Assembly: GCF_052119425.1 (NCBI RefSeq)
Contig: NZ_JBQKFH010000046.1
Location: forward strand, 1 to 15,252
Direction: 5' to 3'
DNA from: Enterococcus_E cecorum_C
GTDB taxonomy: Bacteria > Bacillota > Bacilli > Lactobacillales > Enterococcaceae
Length of the DNA: 15,252 nucleotides
Positions 6,759 to 14,385 of the stretch are shown piece after piece. Position numbers and translations under genes: made by a program. A model generated the notes under the pieces. It made no database searches, had not been told where the DNA came from, and was given only the letters and a program-made list of their open reading frames with translations. The stretch's first letter is position 1, and each line of letters opens with the position of its first letter.

Positions 6759-6813
6759 AAAAAAACTCCCTTTTTCAAATATGATGTTCTTATCATATCG
6801 AAAAAAGAGAGTT
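6759..6813 (-). terminator. Long terminator hairpin directly before azlC, containing its ribosome binding site
   Basis: On the minus strand, 6813-6792 pairs with 6785-6764 over 22 positions with one true mismatch (the rest Watson-Crick or G-U) around the loop AAGAAC, followed by a run of seven T that ends at the azlC ATG. It should end transcripts of the zinc-ribbon gene (stop at 6841). Its 3' arm holds AAGGGAG, the azlC ribosome binding site. Confidence 0.85.
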
Positions 6814-6820
6814 CTGGCAA
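6792..6820 (-). promoter_or_regulatory. azlC promoter embedded in the terminator 5' arm
   Basis: TTGCCA (6820-6815), a 17-base spacer and TATGAT (6797-6792) on the minus strand, each hexamer one base from consensus at ideal spacing. Transcription would begin near 6785, after the 5' arm, so the RNA cannot form the hairpin and leaves the azlC ribosome binding site open. ATATGAT/ATCATAT flanks the loop and could double as a repressor site. Confidence 0.75.
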
Positions 6821-6840
6821 TATGAAATTATTTATCACGA

Positions 6841-8727
6841 CTAGCGAATCGTGTGGTCATTACCATTTCCTTTATAAAATCCAGTTTTACAATTAATAGT
6901 TACAACATAAATTGGGTTTTTGCTACTTGCATTTGGGAATTTTGCACTCGGCATTACTGCAAACAAATTATAGTAACCTTCCTGATTTTCAATACGTACA
7001 CGTTCAAGAACGTAACCACCGCTTACAATATAGCCTCTACTGATACAAGCTTGTAATACACGATCCTGTACACCATCAGCCCATTGCCATGCAGAATTAT
7101 TCACATCTTGCAAATCAGAAGGTCGACTAGCAATCAAGGGTTGATTAGCGTTTTGATGCGTACTCTGTGGAGACAAGATTTCACTTTGCTCATTAATTCT
7201 AGAAGTATAAATTGGTTGTGTATTGACAGGATTAGATTGAATCTGTACTACAGGACTTGAAGTTGCTGCTTGTGTAGATTTTCCATCAGAATTACTTGGA
7301 TTCTGAGAACTTTCAGCATCATCTTTTTTAGCAGCTTGCTCATTTTTAGTAAGTGCTTGATCAATTGTCTGCAGTTGTTTTTCCATCTCATCCTTTTGCT
7401 TACTGTCTACTAATTGTTCAACTAATTTTTTGGCCTGCTGATATTTTTCACGAGTTACTGAACTTGCTAATATCCCATTTTTATAACCATCTGAAAGTTC
7501 TTTAGTTGCTGTTTGGGCTTTTTCATAATTTGTATATGCTTTTTGTCCAAATAGAATAGCTTCGTTTGCTAACTTATCAAAGGAAGATTCAGGGTTACTA
7601 ATCAACTTCATATCAAATTTCTTCGAATAATCTAAAGCTGCGTGTTTATTCAACTTACCTTCTTTTAACACTGGTGAAGTAAAGTAATCATTAATTTCCT
7701 GTACTTTTAGCAATTGTTCTTTTGCATCCGCTAATTGCTTCTTAAGCTTCTGATAATCTTTTTGACCATCAAAATTTTTCAACTCTTTTTCAAGTTCATT
7801 AATCTCTGCCAACGTTACAGAATCCTTTAAATATGATGCTTGTTTAGTAGTGTATAGATTGTTTATTTTTTTGGCTAATTGACTTACCTGTTTATTTATT
7901 TGTTCAATTATATGCTGTTCACTATCTTTCTGACGTTGGTAATGTGAATAATAAAACCCTCCGCCAACTAGTAATACTGTCGCTCCAACAAGTGCAATAT
8001 TACGCCATTTTTTTGATGAAGTCTCATTGTCACTCTCACTTTCTTGTTCAAATGAGGATTTTGGTTGATTAAATTCATCAATTTTTTTCATGGCAAGAGC
8101 TATAGGATCCTCATCGGATTCCGGTAATGTATCTTCTATATAATCCGAATCAAATTGAGGACGATTCGCCTTTTGATTCTCAATTACATCATGATTATCC
8201 AATGATTCATTATCTGGATTAGTCGAATCATCTAATTCCCCTAATTGCTTTTTCGTCTCTTTATTTGCGTTATGCATTTCAAGATAACTCGCCAAAATTG
8301 GATTTTCTTCTAATGAAGAGTTTTGTGCTTCTGACAATTTTTCTTTATGCATCAACACAAAATCAGCTAACTGAGTTTCGGATTCATCTGGAAAATCACT
8401 ATCAGTTGTTAGTGCGCTATTTATTTCAGCAATTTCATTATCTGCTAATTGAACATCATGCTCTTCAGCTAAATTTTTCATCACTTTACCGATAGGCTCG
8501 TCTTGTAAGTCGGACCATACGATATCATCATTTAATTCTTTTGTGTCTTCAAAATTTATTGCTTCTACTTCATCAATGAACGCATTTTCTTGCGTGGCTA
8601 CATTGTTTTCTTTCGAATCATGAGTCAATTTTTCGGTGATATTTTCTTTTATTTCAATCCCGCAATTAGGACAAATTAAATCTTGTTCCACCGGTTCAAA
8701 ACCACAATTTGGGCATCGATTATTCAA
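6841..8727 (-). CDS. Zinc-ribbon, single-pass membrane protein of unknown function
   Basis: A 628-residue protein. Residues 5-22 form a zinc ribbon (CPNCG x10 CPNCG). Residues 25-238 are acidic and low in structure. One membrane helix spans about 243-260 (NIALVGATVLLVGGGFYY) with positive residues before it, so the ribbon should be cytoplasmic and the C-terminal part outside. Outside come coiled-coil-prone segments (about 265-350 and 400-470), a Ser/Asn/Gln-rich linker (470-540) and a compact C-terminal domain (541-628) with two cysteines, C561 and C613, that could pair. The build recalls TcaA/YvbJ-type zinc-ribbon surface proteins, but I do not recognise the C-terminal domain with certainty. 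The start is TTG at 8727 with AAGGAG nine bases upstream. It stands alone between the rpoD terminator and the azlC hairpin. Confidence 0.8.
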   Translation of the reverse strand: MNNRCPNCGFEPVEQDLICPNCGIEIKENITEKLTHDSKENNVATQENAFIDEVEAINFEDTKELNDDIVWSDLQDEPIGKVMKNLAEEHDVQLADNEIAEINSALTTDSDFPDESETQLADFVLMHKEKLSEAQNSSLEENPILASYLEMHNANKETKKQLGELDDSTNPDNESLDNHDVIENQKANRPQFDSDYIEDTLPESDEDPIALAMKKIDEFNQPKSSFEQESESDNETSSKKWRNIALVGATVLLVGGGFYYSHYQRQKDSEQHIIEQINKQVSQLAKKINNLYTTKQASYLKDSVTLAEINELEKELKNFDGQKDYQKLKKQLADAKEQLLKVQEINDYFTSPVLKEGKLNKHAALDYSKKFDMKLISNPESSFDKLANEAILFGQKAYTNYEKAQTATKELSDGYKNGILASSVTREKYQQAKKLVEQLVDSKQKDEMEKQLQTIDQALTKNEQAAKKDDAESSQNPSNSDGKSTQAATSSPVVQIQSNPVNTQPIYTSRINEQSEILSPQSTHQNANQPLIASRPSDLQDVNNSAWQWADGVQDRVLQACISRGYIVSGGYVLERVRIENQEGYYNLFAVMPSAKFPNASSKNPIYVVTINCKTGFYKGNGNDHTIR

Positions 8728-8762
8728 AAAAAATCGCTCCTTATTTTATAAAATCATTTACT

Positions 8763-8789
8763 AGTTTAAAATGATACCTTTTTTAAACT
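8763..8789. repeat. Inverted repeat in the leader of the zinc-ribbon gene
   Basis: AGTTTAAAA (8763-8771) and TTTTAAACT (8781-8789) form a perfect 9-bp inverted repeat with a 9-base centre, about 35 bases before the start codon at 8727. It could be an operator or leader hairpin; no T-run follows it. I cannot place the gene's promoter firmly, although a TATAAT-like block lies at 8845-8850 on the minus strand. Confidence 0.5.
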
Positions 8790-8875
8790 CTCATTCTTTA
8801 ATTTATCACAACTTATTAGTAAAAACCAATGCATTTTATAAAAAATTATATTTCAAATTGATTAAAAATACAGAA

Positions 8876-8923
8876 AACCAAAAGGACTTACCTCAATCAA
8901 AAAAAGAAAGAAAGGGTAAGTCC
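8876..8923 (-). terminator. Terminator of the dnaG-rpoD operon
   Basis: GGACTTACC (8923-8915 on the minus strand) pairs perfectly with GGTAAGTCC (8892-8884) across a 22-nt loop and is followed by TTTTGGTTTT. It starts eight bases after the rpoD stop codon. Confidence 0.8.
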
Positions 8924-8931
8924 AAAAAATA

Positions 8932-10044
8932 TTATTCTAAGAAATCTTTCAATTGTTTTGAACGTGAAGGATGGCGTAATTTACGTAATGCTTTTGCCTC
9001 GATTTGTCGAATACGTTCACGGGTTACTCCAAATACTTTCCCTACTTCTTCTAATGTACGTGTACGACCGTCATCAATACCAAAGCGTAAACGTAAAACA
9101 TTTTCCTCACGATCAGTCAATGTATCAAGTACATCTTCTAATTGCTCTTTTAAGAGTTCATAAGCCGCATGTTCAGCTGGTGAAGTAGCTTCTTGGTCTT
9201 CGATAAAGTCACCTAAATGTGAGTCATCTTCTTCACCAATTGGCGTTTCCAAGGATACTGGCTCTTGCGCAATTTTTAGAATTTCACGTACTTTTTCTGT
9301 TGGCATTTCCATTTTTTCGGCAATTTGTTCTGGTGTAGGTTCTTTGCCTAATTCTTGTAACAATTGACGTTGGATACGAATTAATTTATTAATCGTTTCA
9401 ACCATATGCACCGGGATACGGATAGTTCTCGCTTGATCAGCAATCGCCCGCGTAATCGCTTGACGAATCCACCAAGTAGCATAAGTAGAAAATTTGAATC
9501 CTTTACGATAATCAAATTTTTCAACAGCCTTCATCAAGCCCATATTACCTTCTTGAATTAAGTCTAAAAACTGCATGCCGCGTCCAACATAGCGTTTAGC
9601 AATACTTACTACTAATCGTAAATTGGCTTCAGCTAGACGTTGTTTTGCTTCTTGATCGCCTTGTTCAATCTTTAAGGCTAAAGAAACTTCTTCATCAGCT
9701 GTTAATAATGGAACACGACCAATTTCTTTTAAATACATTCTTACAGGATCATTAATTTTGACTCCTGTAGGTGCAGATAAATCACGGTCATCTACTTCCT
9801 CTTCTTCTGCATGTTTTTGATTGCTTTTAAGTGAGTGAATAGATGGTTCGCCATTTTCATCGACTACACTTATTCCAGAGTCTTCTACTTTTTGAATTAA
9901 TTGATCCATCGCATCAGCATCTAAAGAATAAGGTACGACTAATTGGTTTGATAAGTCATCATACAAAACTTGACCTTTATAGCGATTTTCACGAATAAAT
10001 TGGTCAACGGCTTGTTCATATGATTTTTGTGGTTTTTCAGACAT
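8932..10044 (-). CDS. rpoD: Primary RNA polymerase sigma factor RpoD (SigA)
   Basis: The housekeeping sigma factor, 370 residues from MSEKPQ. Region 1.1 covers about 1-75; region 1.2 begins DPVRMYLKEIGRVPLL near 99; region 2 (about 135-205) contains LIQEGNMGLMKAVEKFDYRKGFKFSTYATWWIRQAI; region 3 follows; region 4 ends with the -35 recognition helix VTRERIRQIEAKALRKLRHP. Region 1.1 is short, as in other Firmicutes. An in-frame ATG at 10062, right after the dnaG stop, lacks a ribosome binding site, while the ATG at 10044 has AAAGGGG eight bases upstream and is preferred. Co-transcribed with dnaG and ended by the hairpin at 8884-8923. Confidence 0.97.
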   Translation of the reverse strand: MSEKPQKSYEQAVDQFIRENRYKGQVLYDDLSNQLVVPYSLDADAMDQLIQKVEDSGISVVDENGEPSIHSLKSNQKHAEEEEVDDRDLSAPTGVKINDPVRMYLKEIGRVPLLTADEEVSLALKIEQGDQEAKQRLAEANLRLVVSIAKRYVGRGMQFLDLIQEGNMGLMKAVEKFDYRKGFKFSTYATWWIRQAITRAIADQARTIRIPVHMVETINKLIRIQRQLLQELGKEPTPEQIAEKMEMPTEKVREILKIAQEPVSLETPIGEEDDSHLGDFIEDQEATSPAEHAAYELLKEQLEDVLDTLTDREENVLRLRFGIDDGRTRTLEEVGKVFGVTRERIRQIEAKALRKLRHPSRSKQLKDFLE

Positions 10045-10062
10045 TGAGAAGTCCCCTTTCAT

Positions 10063-11913
10063 CTATTGACTCATTTGTTTCAATTGTTTCGTTAATTGAA
10101 TAATCTCAACAGCTAATCTTAATTCTAAATCTGTTTGATGCTGTTGTCTAGCTAATTGTTGTTCATTTTTCTTTGTAATCAGTAACTCTTGAAGTCGATG
10201 TTTCTTTATTAGCGTGATAACATCGTGCCATTCTTGTTCATTCATTTCTTTTGGAACATTCATATTCGCAATTTCAACAACTTTTCCACGCAAATGATTT
10301 TCCTGTAATACATCCAAAAATTGTTGAATAGTGAAAGTATCCTGACCATCAAGAATACTATCAAATAATACATATATTTCTTGATAAATCTCATCAATGA
10401 AAAATACTTCATCGGCTTTTAAGCGCTGATTCAGTGTAGGATTATTGAAAAGTCGGTATAGTAATAATTCTTGTGCTTTTTGTAATTGTGTTTTTTTCAC
10501 AACTACTTGAACGGAAATCTTCGGTGCTTGATTAACTGGCAGATTTTCCTCTACTGGCAAATCATACTGCACCGTCGCAATAGAGCTTGGTAATTGAATT
10601 TCAGAAAGTTGTTGCTGTAAGGCATCGCGACTTACATTAAATTCAAGTGCTAACTGATTTAAATATCTATCTTGCTCAATGACTGAATCGACTTTTTTCA
10701 ATTCAAATAGCAATTCATTTAGATAAGTAATTTGCTCTTGATCATTTTCTAAATTCCTACCAGCTCTTTTGTATTGCATCATAAATTGAAAAACTGATTG
10801 CCGTGAGTGTTGTGCTAATTGAACAAAAGATTCTGATCCATATTTTTTAACATATTCATCTGGGTCCAATCGGTCAGGTAGGCTGACAATTAAAATTTTT
10901 AACTGACTTTGTTCTTCAAACAGCGAAACGGCGCGATATATCGCATGTTGACCCGCTTGATCGCCATCATAACAAAGAACAACTTGATTAACCAATTTAT
11001 CCATACGGCGAATTTGTTGATCAGTTAAGCTAGTACCCATTGACGCTAAACCATTGGGAATGCCACTTTTATACGCTGCAATAACATCCATAAAGCCTTC
11101 AAATAAATAGACTTCTTGATTTTTTCGCATAGTACCCTTTGCCCGATGTAAATTAAATAGCACTTCACGCTTGTTAAATATCTCACCTTCAGGACTATTC
11201 AAATACTTAGGCTGACGCTTATCGTTTGCCTCATCATTTGTTGGTAAATAGCGACCAGAAAAAGCAATAATCCGACCATGCTCATCTTGAATAGGAAACA
11301 TAACTCGTGAATAAAAACGATCCATGAACCTGCCATCTTCTAACTGGATAAACAGGCCTGAAGCACCCATTTGCTCTTTAGTATATCCTCTTTGCTCAAA
11401 AACTTTAACCAAGAAATCCCGACGATCTGGAGCAAAACCAATTTGAAATTCTTCTAGCAATTCGCTATCTAACTGCCTTTTTTCTAAATAAGTCCGAGCT
11501 ACTTCACCAATTTGGGTATTTTTCAATATATGTTGATAAACTTCGCAAGCTTGTTGATTCATTTGATATAAGTAGTCATTTTTATTATGGCTAGCTTGCT
11601 TTGCTGCAGTCGTATACTGGGTACTTAACGGAATTCCTTCCATTTCAGCCACTCTTACAACCGCTTCTTGAAAACTAACACCTTCTAATTCTTGAATAAA
11701 ATTAAAAACGTTTCCGCCACGTCCACAACCAAAACAGTAATAAAACTGACGGTCACCTGCTACAGAAAAAGAAGGAGTATGCTCTTCGTGAAAAGGACAT
11801 AAGCCTGAGTAGTTTTTCCCAGCTTTTTTTAACTGAACATATTGCCCAATAATGTTTACAATATCCGTTTTCTCACGGATTTCATCTATAACTTGCTGTG
11901 GTATTCTTGCCAT
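10063..11913 (-). CDS. dnaG: DNA primase DnaG
   Basis: Synthesises RNA primers at the replication fork. It has 616 residues from MARIPQQ. The CHC2 zinc finger is C39-P-F-H42 with C60-x2-C63. The TOPRIM catalytic core has E272 in YLFEGFMDVIAAY and D316/D318 in VLCYDGDQAG. The C-terminal 150 residues should contain the helicase-binding domain. A GTG 12 codons upstream (11949) keeps the frame open, but AAGGTG just before the ATG at 11913 decides the start. It is followed by rpoD with almost no gap. The rpsU gene that precedes dnaG in many bacteria is absent here; a long leader and a lysozyme-like gene lie upstream instead. Confidence 0.97.
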   Translation of the reverse strand: MARIPQQVIDEIREKTDIVNIIGQYVQLKKAGKNYSGLCPFHEEHTPSFSVAGDRQFYYCFGCGRGGNVFNFIQELEGVSFQEAVVRVAEMEGIPLSTQYTTAAKQASHNKNDYLYQMNQQACEVYQHILKNTQIGEVARTYLEKRQLDSELLEEFQIGFAPDRRDFLVKVFEQRGYTKEQMGASGLFIQLEDGRFMDRFYSRVMFPIQDEHGRIIAFSGRYLPTNDEANDKRQPKYLNSPEGEIFNKREVLFNLHRAKGTMRKNQEVYLFEGFMDVIAAYKSGIPNGLASMGTSLTDQQIRRMDKLVNQVVLCYDGDQAGQHAIYRAVSLFEEQSQLKILIVSLPDRLDPDEYVKKYGSESFVQLAQHSRQSVFQFMMQYKRAGRNLENDQEQITYLNELLFELKKVDSVIEQDRYLNQLALEFNVSRDALQQQLSEIQLPSSIATVQYDLPVEENLPVNQAPKISVQVVVKKTQLQKAQELLLYRLFNNPTLNQRLKADEVFFIDEIYQEIYVLFDSILDGQDTFTIQQFLDVLQENHLRGKVVEIANMNVPKEMNEQEWHDVITLIKKHRLQELLITKKNEQQLARQQHQTDLELRLAVEIIQLTKQLKQMSQ

Positions 11914-11967
11914 TTGGTCACCTTCATTCATTATTCGATTAAGTTTCACAAGAAGGACCTACGCCAA

Positions 11968-11983
11968 ATATGTACAAACATAT
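11968..11983. repeat. Small inverted repeat in the dnaG leader
   Basis: ATATGT and ACATAT surround the four bases ACAA, 55 bases before the dnaG start. It is a 6-bp inverted repeat that may be a protein site or a leader hairpin; the evidence for function is weak. Confidence 0.3.
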
Positions 11984-12041
11984 GATAAAAAATGCGTTAA
12001 ACCTATCATGAATTTGCATTAACCTTTAATCTAAATCTCAT

Positions 12042-12091
12042 AAAAATCACGCCCTAGACGAAATTTTTCTCAAATTTTGTGCTAGGACGCG
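12042..12091 (-). terminator. Terminator-like hairpin in the dnaG-rpoD leader
   Basis: On the minus strand CGCGTCCTAG (12091-12082) pairs with CTAGGGCGTG (12057-12048), 10 pairs including two G-U. It continues through a 9-position inner stem (one mismatch) to a five-base loop, then ATTTTTAT. It would end transcripts of the lysozyme-like gene. Because the dnaG promoter at 12170-12198 lies upstream of it, it would also act on dnaG-rpoD transcripts. Confidence 0.7.
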
Positions 12092-12169
12092 AATTTGTCA
12101 TCTTAGACAAGTTGGTGTTACTTTTGCATGATTTCATTCTCAAAATCTAGACAATATACCATACTATTC

Positions 12170-12198
12170 ATTATAAGCGCGTTTTTGCTATTTTTCAA
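12170..12198 (-). promoter_or_regulatory. Strong promoter for dnaG-rpoD
   Basis: TTGAAA (12198-12193), exactly 17 bases, then a perfect TATAAT (12175-12170) on the minus strand. It begins five bases after the stop of the lysozyme-like gene. Initiation should fall at 12162-12163, giving a leader of about 250 bases before the dnaG start. Confidence 0.8.
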
Positions 12199-12203
12199 GC
12201 AAT

Positions 12204-12833
12204 TCACTTAATTAAATGAATTATTTTTTCATAACTTTCATATTGATATTGGTTCCACTTGACAATTTTGGCATAATAGTAGTTCCCACCGTTATGATAG
12301 AGATACCCCCCATTGTGAAAAATTGAAAAAATATGAAGATATCGATAACGTTTTCCCTCAGTATTTCCTAACGCTGGCGCCAAGACCTCTTTTGAATATT
12401 TTTCTGCCAATTCTTGCGTATGGTGCTTGCCGTGATTGGCCACATAGTCAATATAATCCATCCCATAATTATATGCCTGAAGTACAGTAGAATAATCACA
12501 GCCACGAACTTGCGCATAATCTAATAATTCTTTGAAATGCTTGGTCCCTTGTTTAATACTTTGCTCCTTATTTTCTAATTGTCCGACTTGTTTTGTGAGA
12601 CTTTCAGAACTTTGCATCACATCCTGACCAGTTCCTTTACTTTCAGTCATCATTATCGCTAAAATGGTCGATTGATATTTTTCAATTCCTGCTTCTTTTG
12701 TAATCTTTGCGACAAGCCCTTGATAACTGCGCACATGCTTAATCACTTGAACGCGTTGATAAATGATAAATCCTCCTAAAAATAAGAAAAATAATAGCAT
12801 CAGCAGCATGAACTTCTTAAATATTTTTTTCAT
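12204..12833 (-). CDS. Membrane-anchored lysozyme-like peptidoglycan hydrolase
   Basis: A 209-residue protein with an N-terminal membrane anchor or uncleaved signal (residues 8-25, FMLLMLLFFLFLGGFIIY) and an extracellular domain of the lysozyme-like family found in PvaA and in the N-terminal muramidase half of CwlT. The signature IMMTESKGTGQDVMQSSES gives E64 as the likely catalytic acid, and QAYNYGMDYIDY matches the substrate-groove block. It should cut the glycan strands of peptidoglycan. It has no NlpC/P60 partner domain. It starts 37 bases after the NA37-type gene, with a weak GAAGCGAG-type ribosome binding site, so the two are probably co-transcribed. Activity and biological role are inferred. 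Confidence 0.8.
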   Translation of the reverse strand: MKKIFKKFMLLMLLFFLFLGGFIIYQRVQVIKHVRSYQGLVAKITKEAGIEKYQSTILAIMMTESKGTGQDVMQSSESLTKQVGQLENKEQSIKQGTKHFKELLDYAQVRGCDYSTVLQAYNYGMDYIDYVANHGKHHTQELAEKYSKEVLAPALGNTEGKRYRYLHIFSIFHNGGYLYHNGGNYYYAKIVKWNQYQYESYEKIIHLIK

Positions 12834-12870
12834 CGTATTGATTGCTCGCTTCGTTTATTTCCCAAAACAA

Positions 12871-13872
12871 CTATAATTTTGTTGATATATCTTCCACATT
12901 TTTAATCATCACTGAAATCGTACCATCAGGTTGATTGACAAACTCCAGTAAATTAGGATCTTGATAGACATCCATTGGTATAATCATTTCAATACCGTTT
13001 GATAGTTTAAGCTTTTGTTTATTATATTTCTTTTCGCTAACCTCTTTCACATTAGCAATTAAAGGTGCCGCGGCACTGACTCCTTTTTCGGCCACCTTTT
13101 CTTGAAAGGCTAACTGAGCAGTAATGTTTTCTTTAAACACTGATTCAGCAATTTCTTTCGGTTCAATATAACCATTTTGATCAATGGATTCAACGATTGC
13201 TTGTTTGACCTTTGCCACGACTTGATAATCTTCATCGGCAAACTCACTGCCGATTTTACTGGCTACTTTTTTAATTGCTTTGACATTTTCCTCCAAAGAT
13301 AGACTCGGTACTTGAGCAATAAATTCAGTAGAGAAATAGGCCTTTTTCTCACCTGAAAATTGATAGCGTTTCTCTAACAATTGAAAATCAAAGCTCAGCA
13401 AATTTATAATGACGCCTTCATCGACTTTTTGCGTTTTATTTGGTAAAATCGCTTGGTGCAAAATAAATTGATTGTATAAACCTTCTTCTGTTTGATCTAG
13501 AAAATGCGTATACCCTTGTGAATAATTCAATTTCAAAAAAGCTAAATAAGGCGTCGTATCTAGCTCATATTTCGCTACGATAATATCACAAGAAGGAGCC
13601 TCCTCACTTTGTTGATAGCTTTGATACCAGAGATTAACTAATTGCTGACTCATCATTTTAAGTTCTGTTTGTTGAGCTAGAATTTGCCCGATGTCACTGG
13701 CTAAATCAATCTGACCCGCTTTGGATTGGGGAGAATACATTTTTGTGATTTTCTTTTCGATATATTCACGTAAATAATCTTTACTTAAATCTAGGGGTAA
13801 CTCCGATAACACTGGATCTCCCGCCTGACGATCGACAATATGTAAATATGCTTCTTTTAAATAAATATCCAT
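12871..13872 (-). CDS. NdpA/NA37-family nucleoid-associated protein
   Basis: A 333-residue cytoplasmic protein of the family related to E. coli YejK (37-kDa nucleoid-associated protein). Family-like features are the N-terminal half with YLAFLKLNYSQGYTHF, the VDEGVIINLLSFDFQLLEKRY strand region, and the C-terminal KLKLSNGIEMIIPMDVY. Members bind DNA or the nucleoid; the role in Gram-positives is poorly known. GAAAGG eight bases upstream supports the ATG at 13872. The gene is divergent from the gene at 14072 and is followed closely by the lysozyme-like gene, an odd functional pairing. Confidence 0.75.
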   Translation of the reverse strand: MDIYLKEAYLHIVDRQAGDPVLSELPLDLSKDYLREYIEKKITKMYSPQSKAGQIDLASDIGQILAQQTELKMMSQQLVNLWYQSYQQSEEAPSCDIIVAKYELDTTPYLAFLKLNYSQGYTHFLDQTEEGLYNQFILHQAILPNKTQKVDEGVIINLLSFDFQLLEKRYQFSGEKKAYFSTEFIAQVPSLSLEENVKAIKKVASKIGSEFADEDYQVVAKVKQAIVESIDQNGYIEPKEIAESVFKENITAQLAFQEKVAEKGVSAAAPLIANVKEVSEKKYNKQKLKLSNGIEMIIPMDVYQDPNLLEFVNQPDGTISVMIKNVEDISTKL

Positions 13873-13903
13873 TTGTTTAACCTTTCTTTTTTATCATTTA
13901 ACT

Positions 13904-13932
13904 AGTTTACCTAAAAATTCATTGCTTGAAAA
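13904..13932 (-). promoter_or_regulatory. Possible promoter for the NA37-type gene
   Basis: TTTTCA (13932-13927), 17 bases, TAAACT (13909-13904) on the minus strand, about 30 bases before the start codon. Both hexamers are only moderate matches. Confidence 0.4.
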
Positions 13933-13997
13933 GAAAAATCCACAGACTTAATGAAGTTTTAAAAAGAGAGACTGCAATGAAAAGTCAAAGAAAATAT

Positions 13998-14026
13998 TTG
14001 TCTTTTTACCTATTTATTGATAAACT
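13998..14026 (+). promoter_or_regulatory. Possible promoter for the two plus-strand genes
   Basis: TTGTCT (13998-14003), 17 bases, TAAACT (14021-14026), about 45 bases before the ATG at 14072. Moderate match to consensus; its -10 is identical to that proposed for the divergent gene. Confidence 0.4.
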
Positions 14027-14071
14027 AATAAGCGATGTGCTTTATTTTTTGTGGAAAGAAGTGGATGGTCC

Positions 14072-14356
14072 ATGTATACAAGACTTGAAGAATTACCAGC
14101 ATATATCAAAAAAGCCTTCTCAGCTGATTTTGTCTTTTTGATTTATCCTGAAAAAATTCAACATTTTCCTGCTAGAAACTATTCCAAGCAACAATTTATC
14201 AATGAATTAAATCAACGCTTAGGAAAGTATGAATTATTCACTTGGGAAAACATGGCTGTAGCATACCAAAAAGAGATGGATTGCTATGCTATTATTCCTA
14301 AATTTTCTGATTTAACGATTGAAACATCTAACCAAACATCTTTGTCTGATGAATAA
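14072..14356 (+). CDS. Conserved-looking small protein of unknown function
   Basis: A 94-residue soluble protein (MYTRLEELPAY...TSLSDE) that I do not recognise. It has no membrane segment or signal peptide and no cysteine motif. Residues 18-80 look like a small alpha/beta fold (FVFLIYPEKIQHF, ELNQRLGKYELF, CYAIIPKF). The frame extends upstream to GTG at 14051, but no ribosome binding site precedes that codon; a weak AAGTGGA precedes the ATG at 14072. The next gene starts 29 bases downstream on the same strand, so the two probably share a transcript. Confidence 0.6.
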   Translation: MYTRLEELPAYIKKAFSADFVFLIYPEKIQHFPARNYSKQQFINELNQRLGKYELFTWENMAVAYQKEMDCYAIIPKFSDLTIETSNQTSLSDE

Positions 14357-14385
14357 TTATTTATGAACGATTGAAAGGAGTTTTT

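Noticed and set aside
8771..9163. Plus-strand reading frame running through the rpoD terminator and into rpoD antisense
   Set aside because: It crosses a terminator and overlaps conserved sigma region 4; composition is Ser/Arg/Lys-rich as expected for an antisense shadow.
13926..14141. Plus-strand 71-codon frame before the gene at 14072
   Set aside because: It starts at TTG without a ribosome binding site, spans the divergent promoter region and overlaps the better supported gene.
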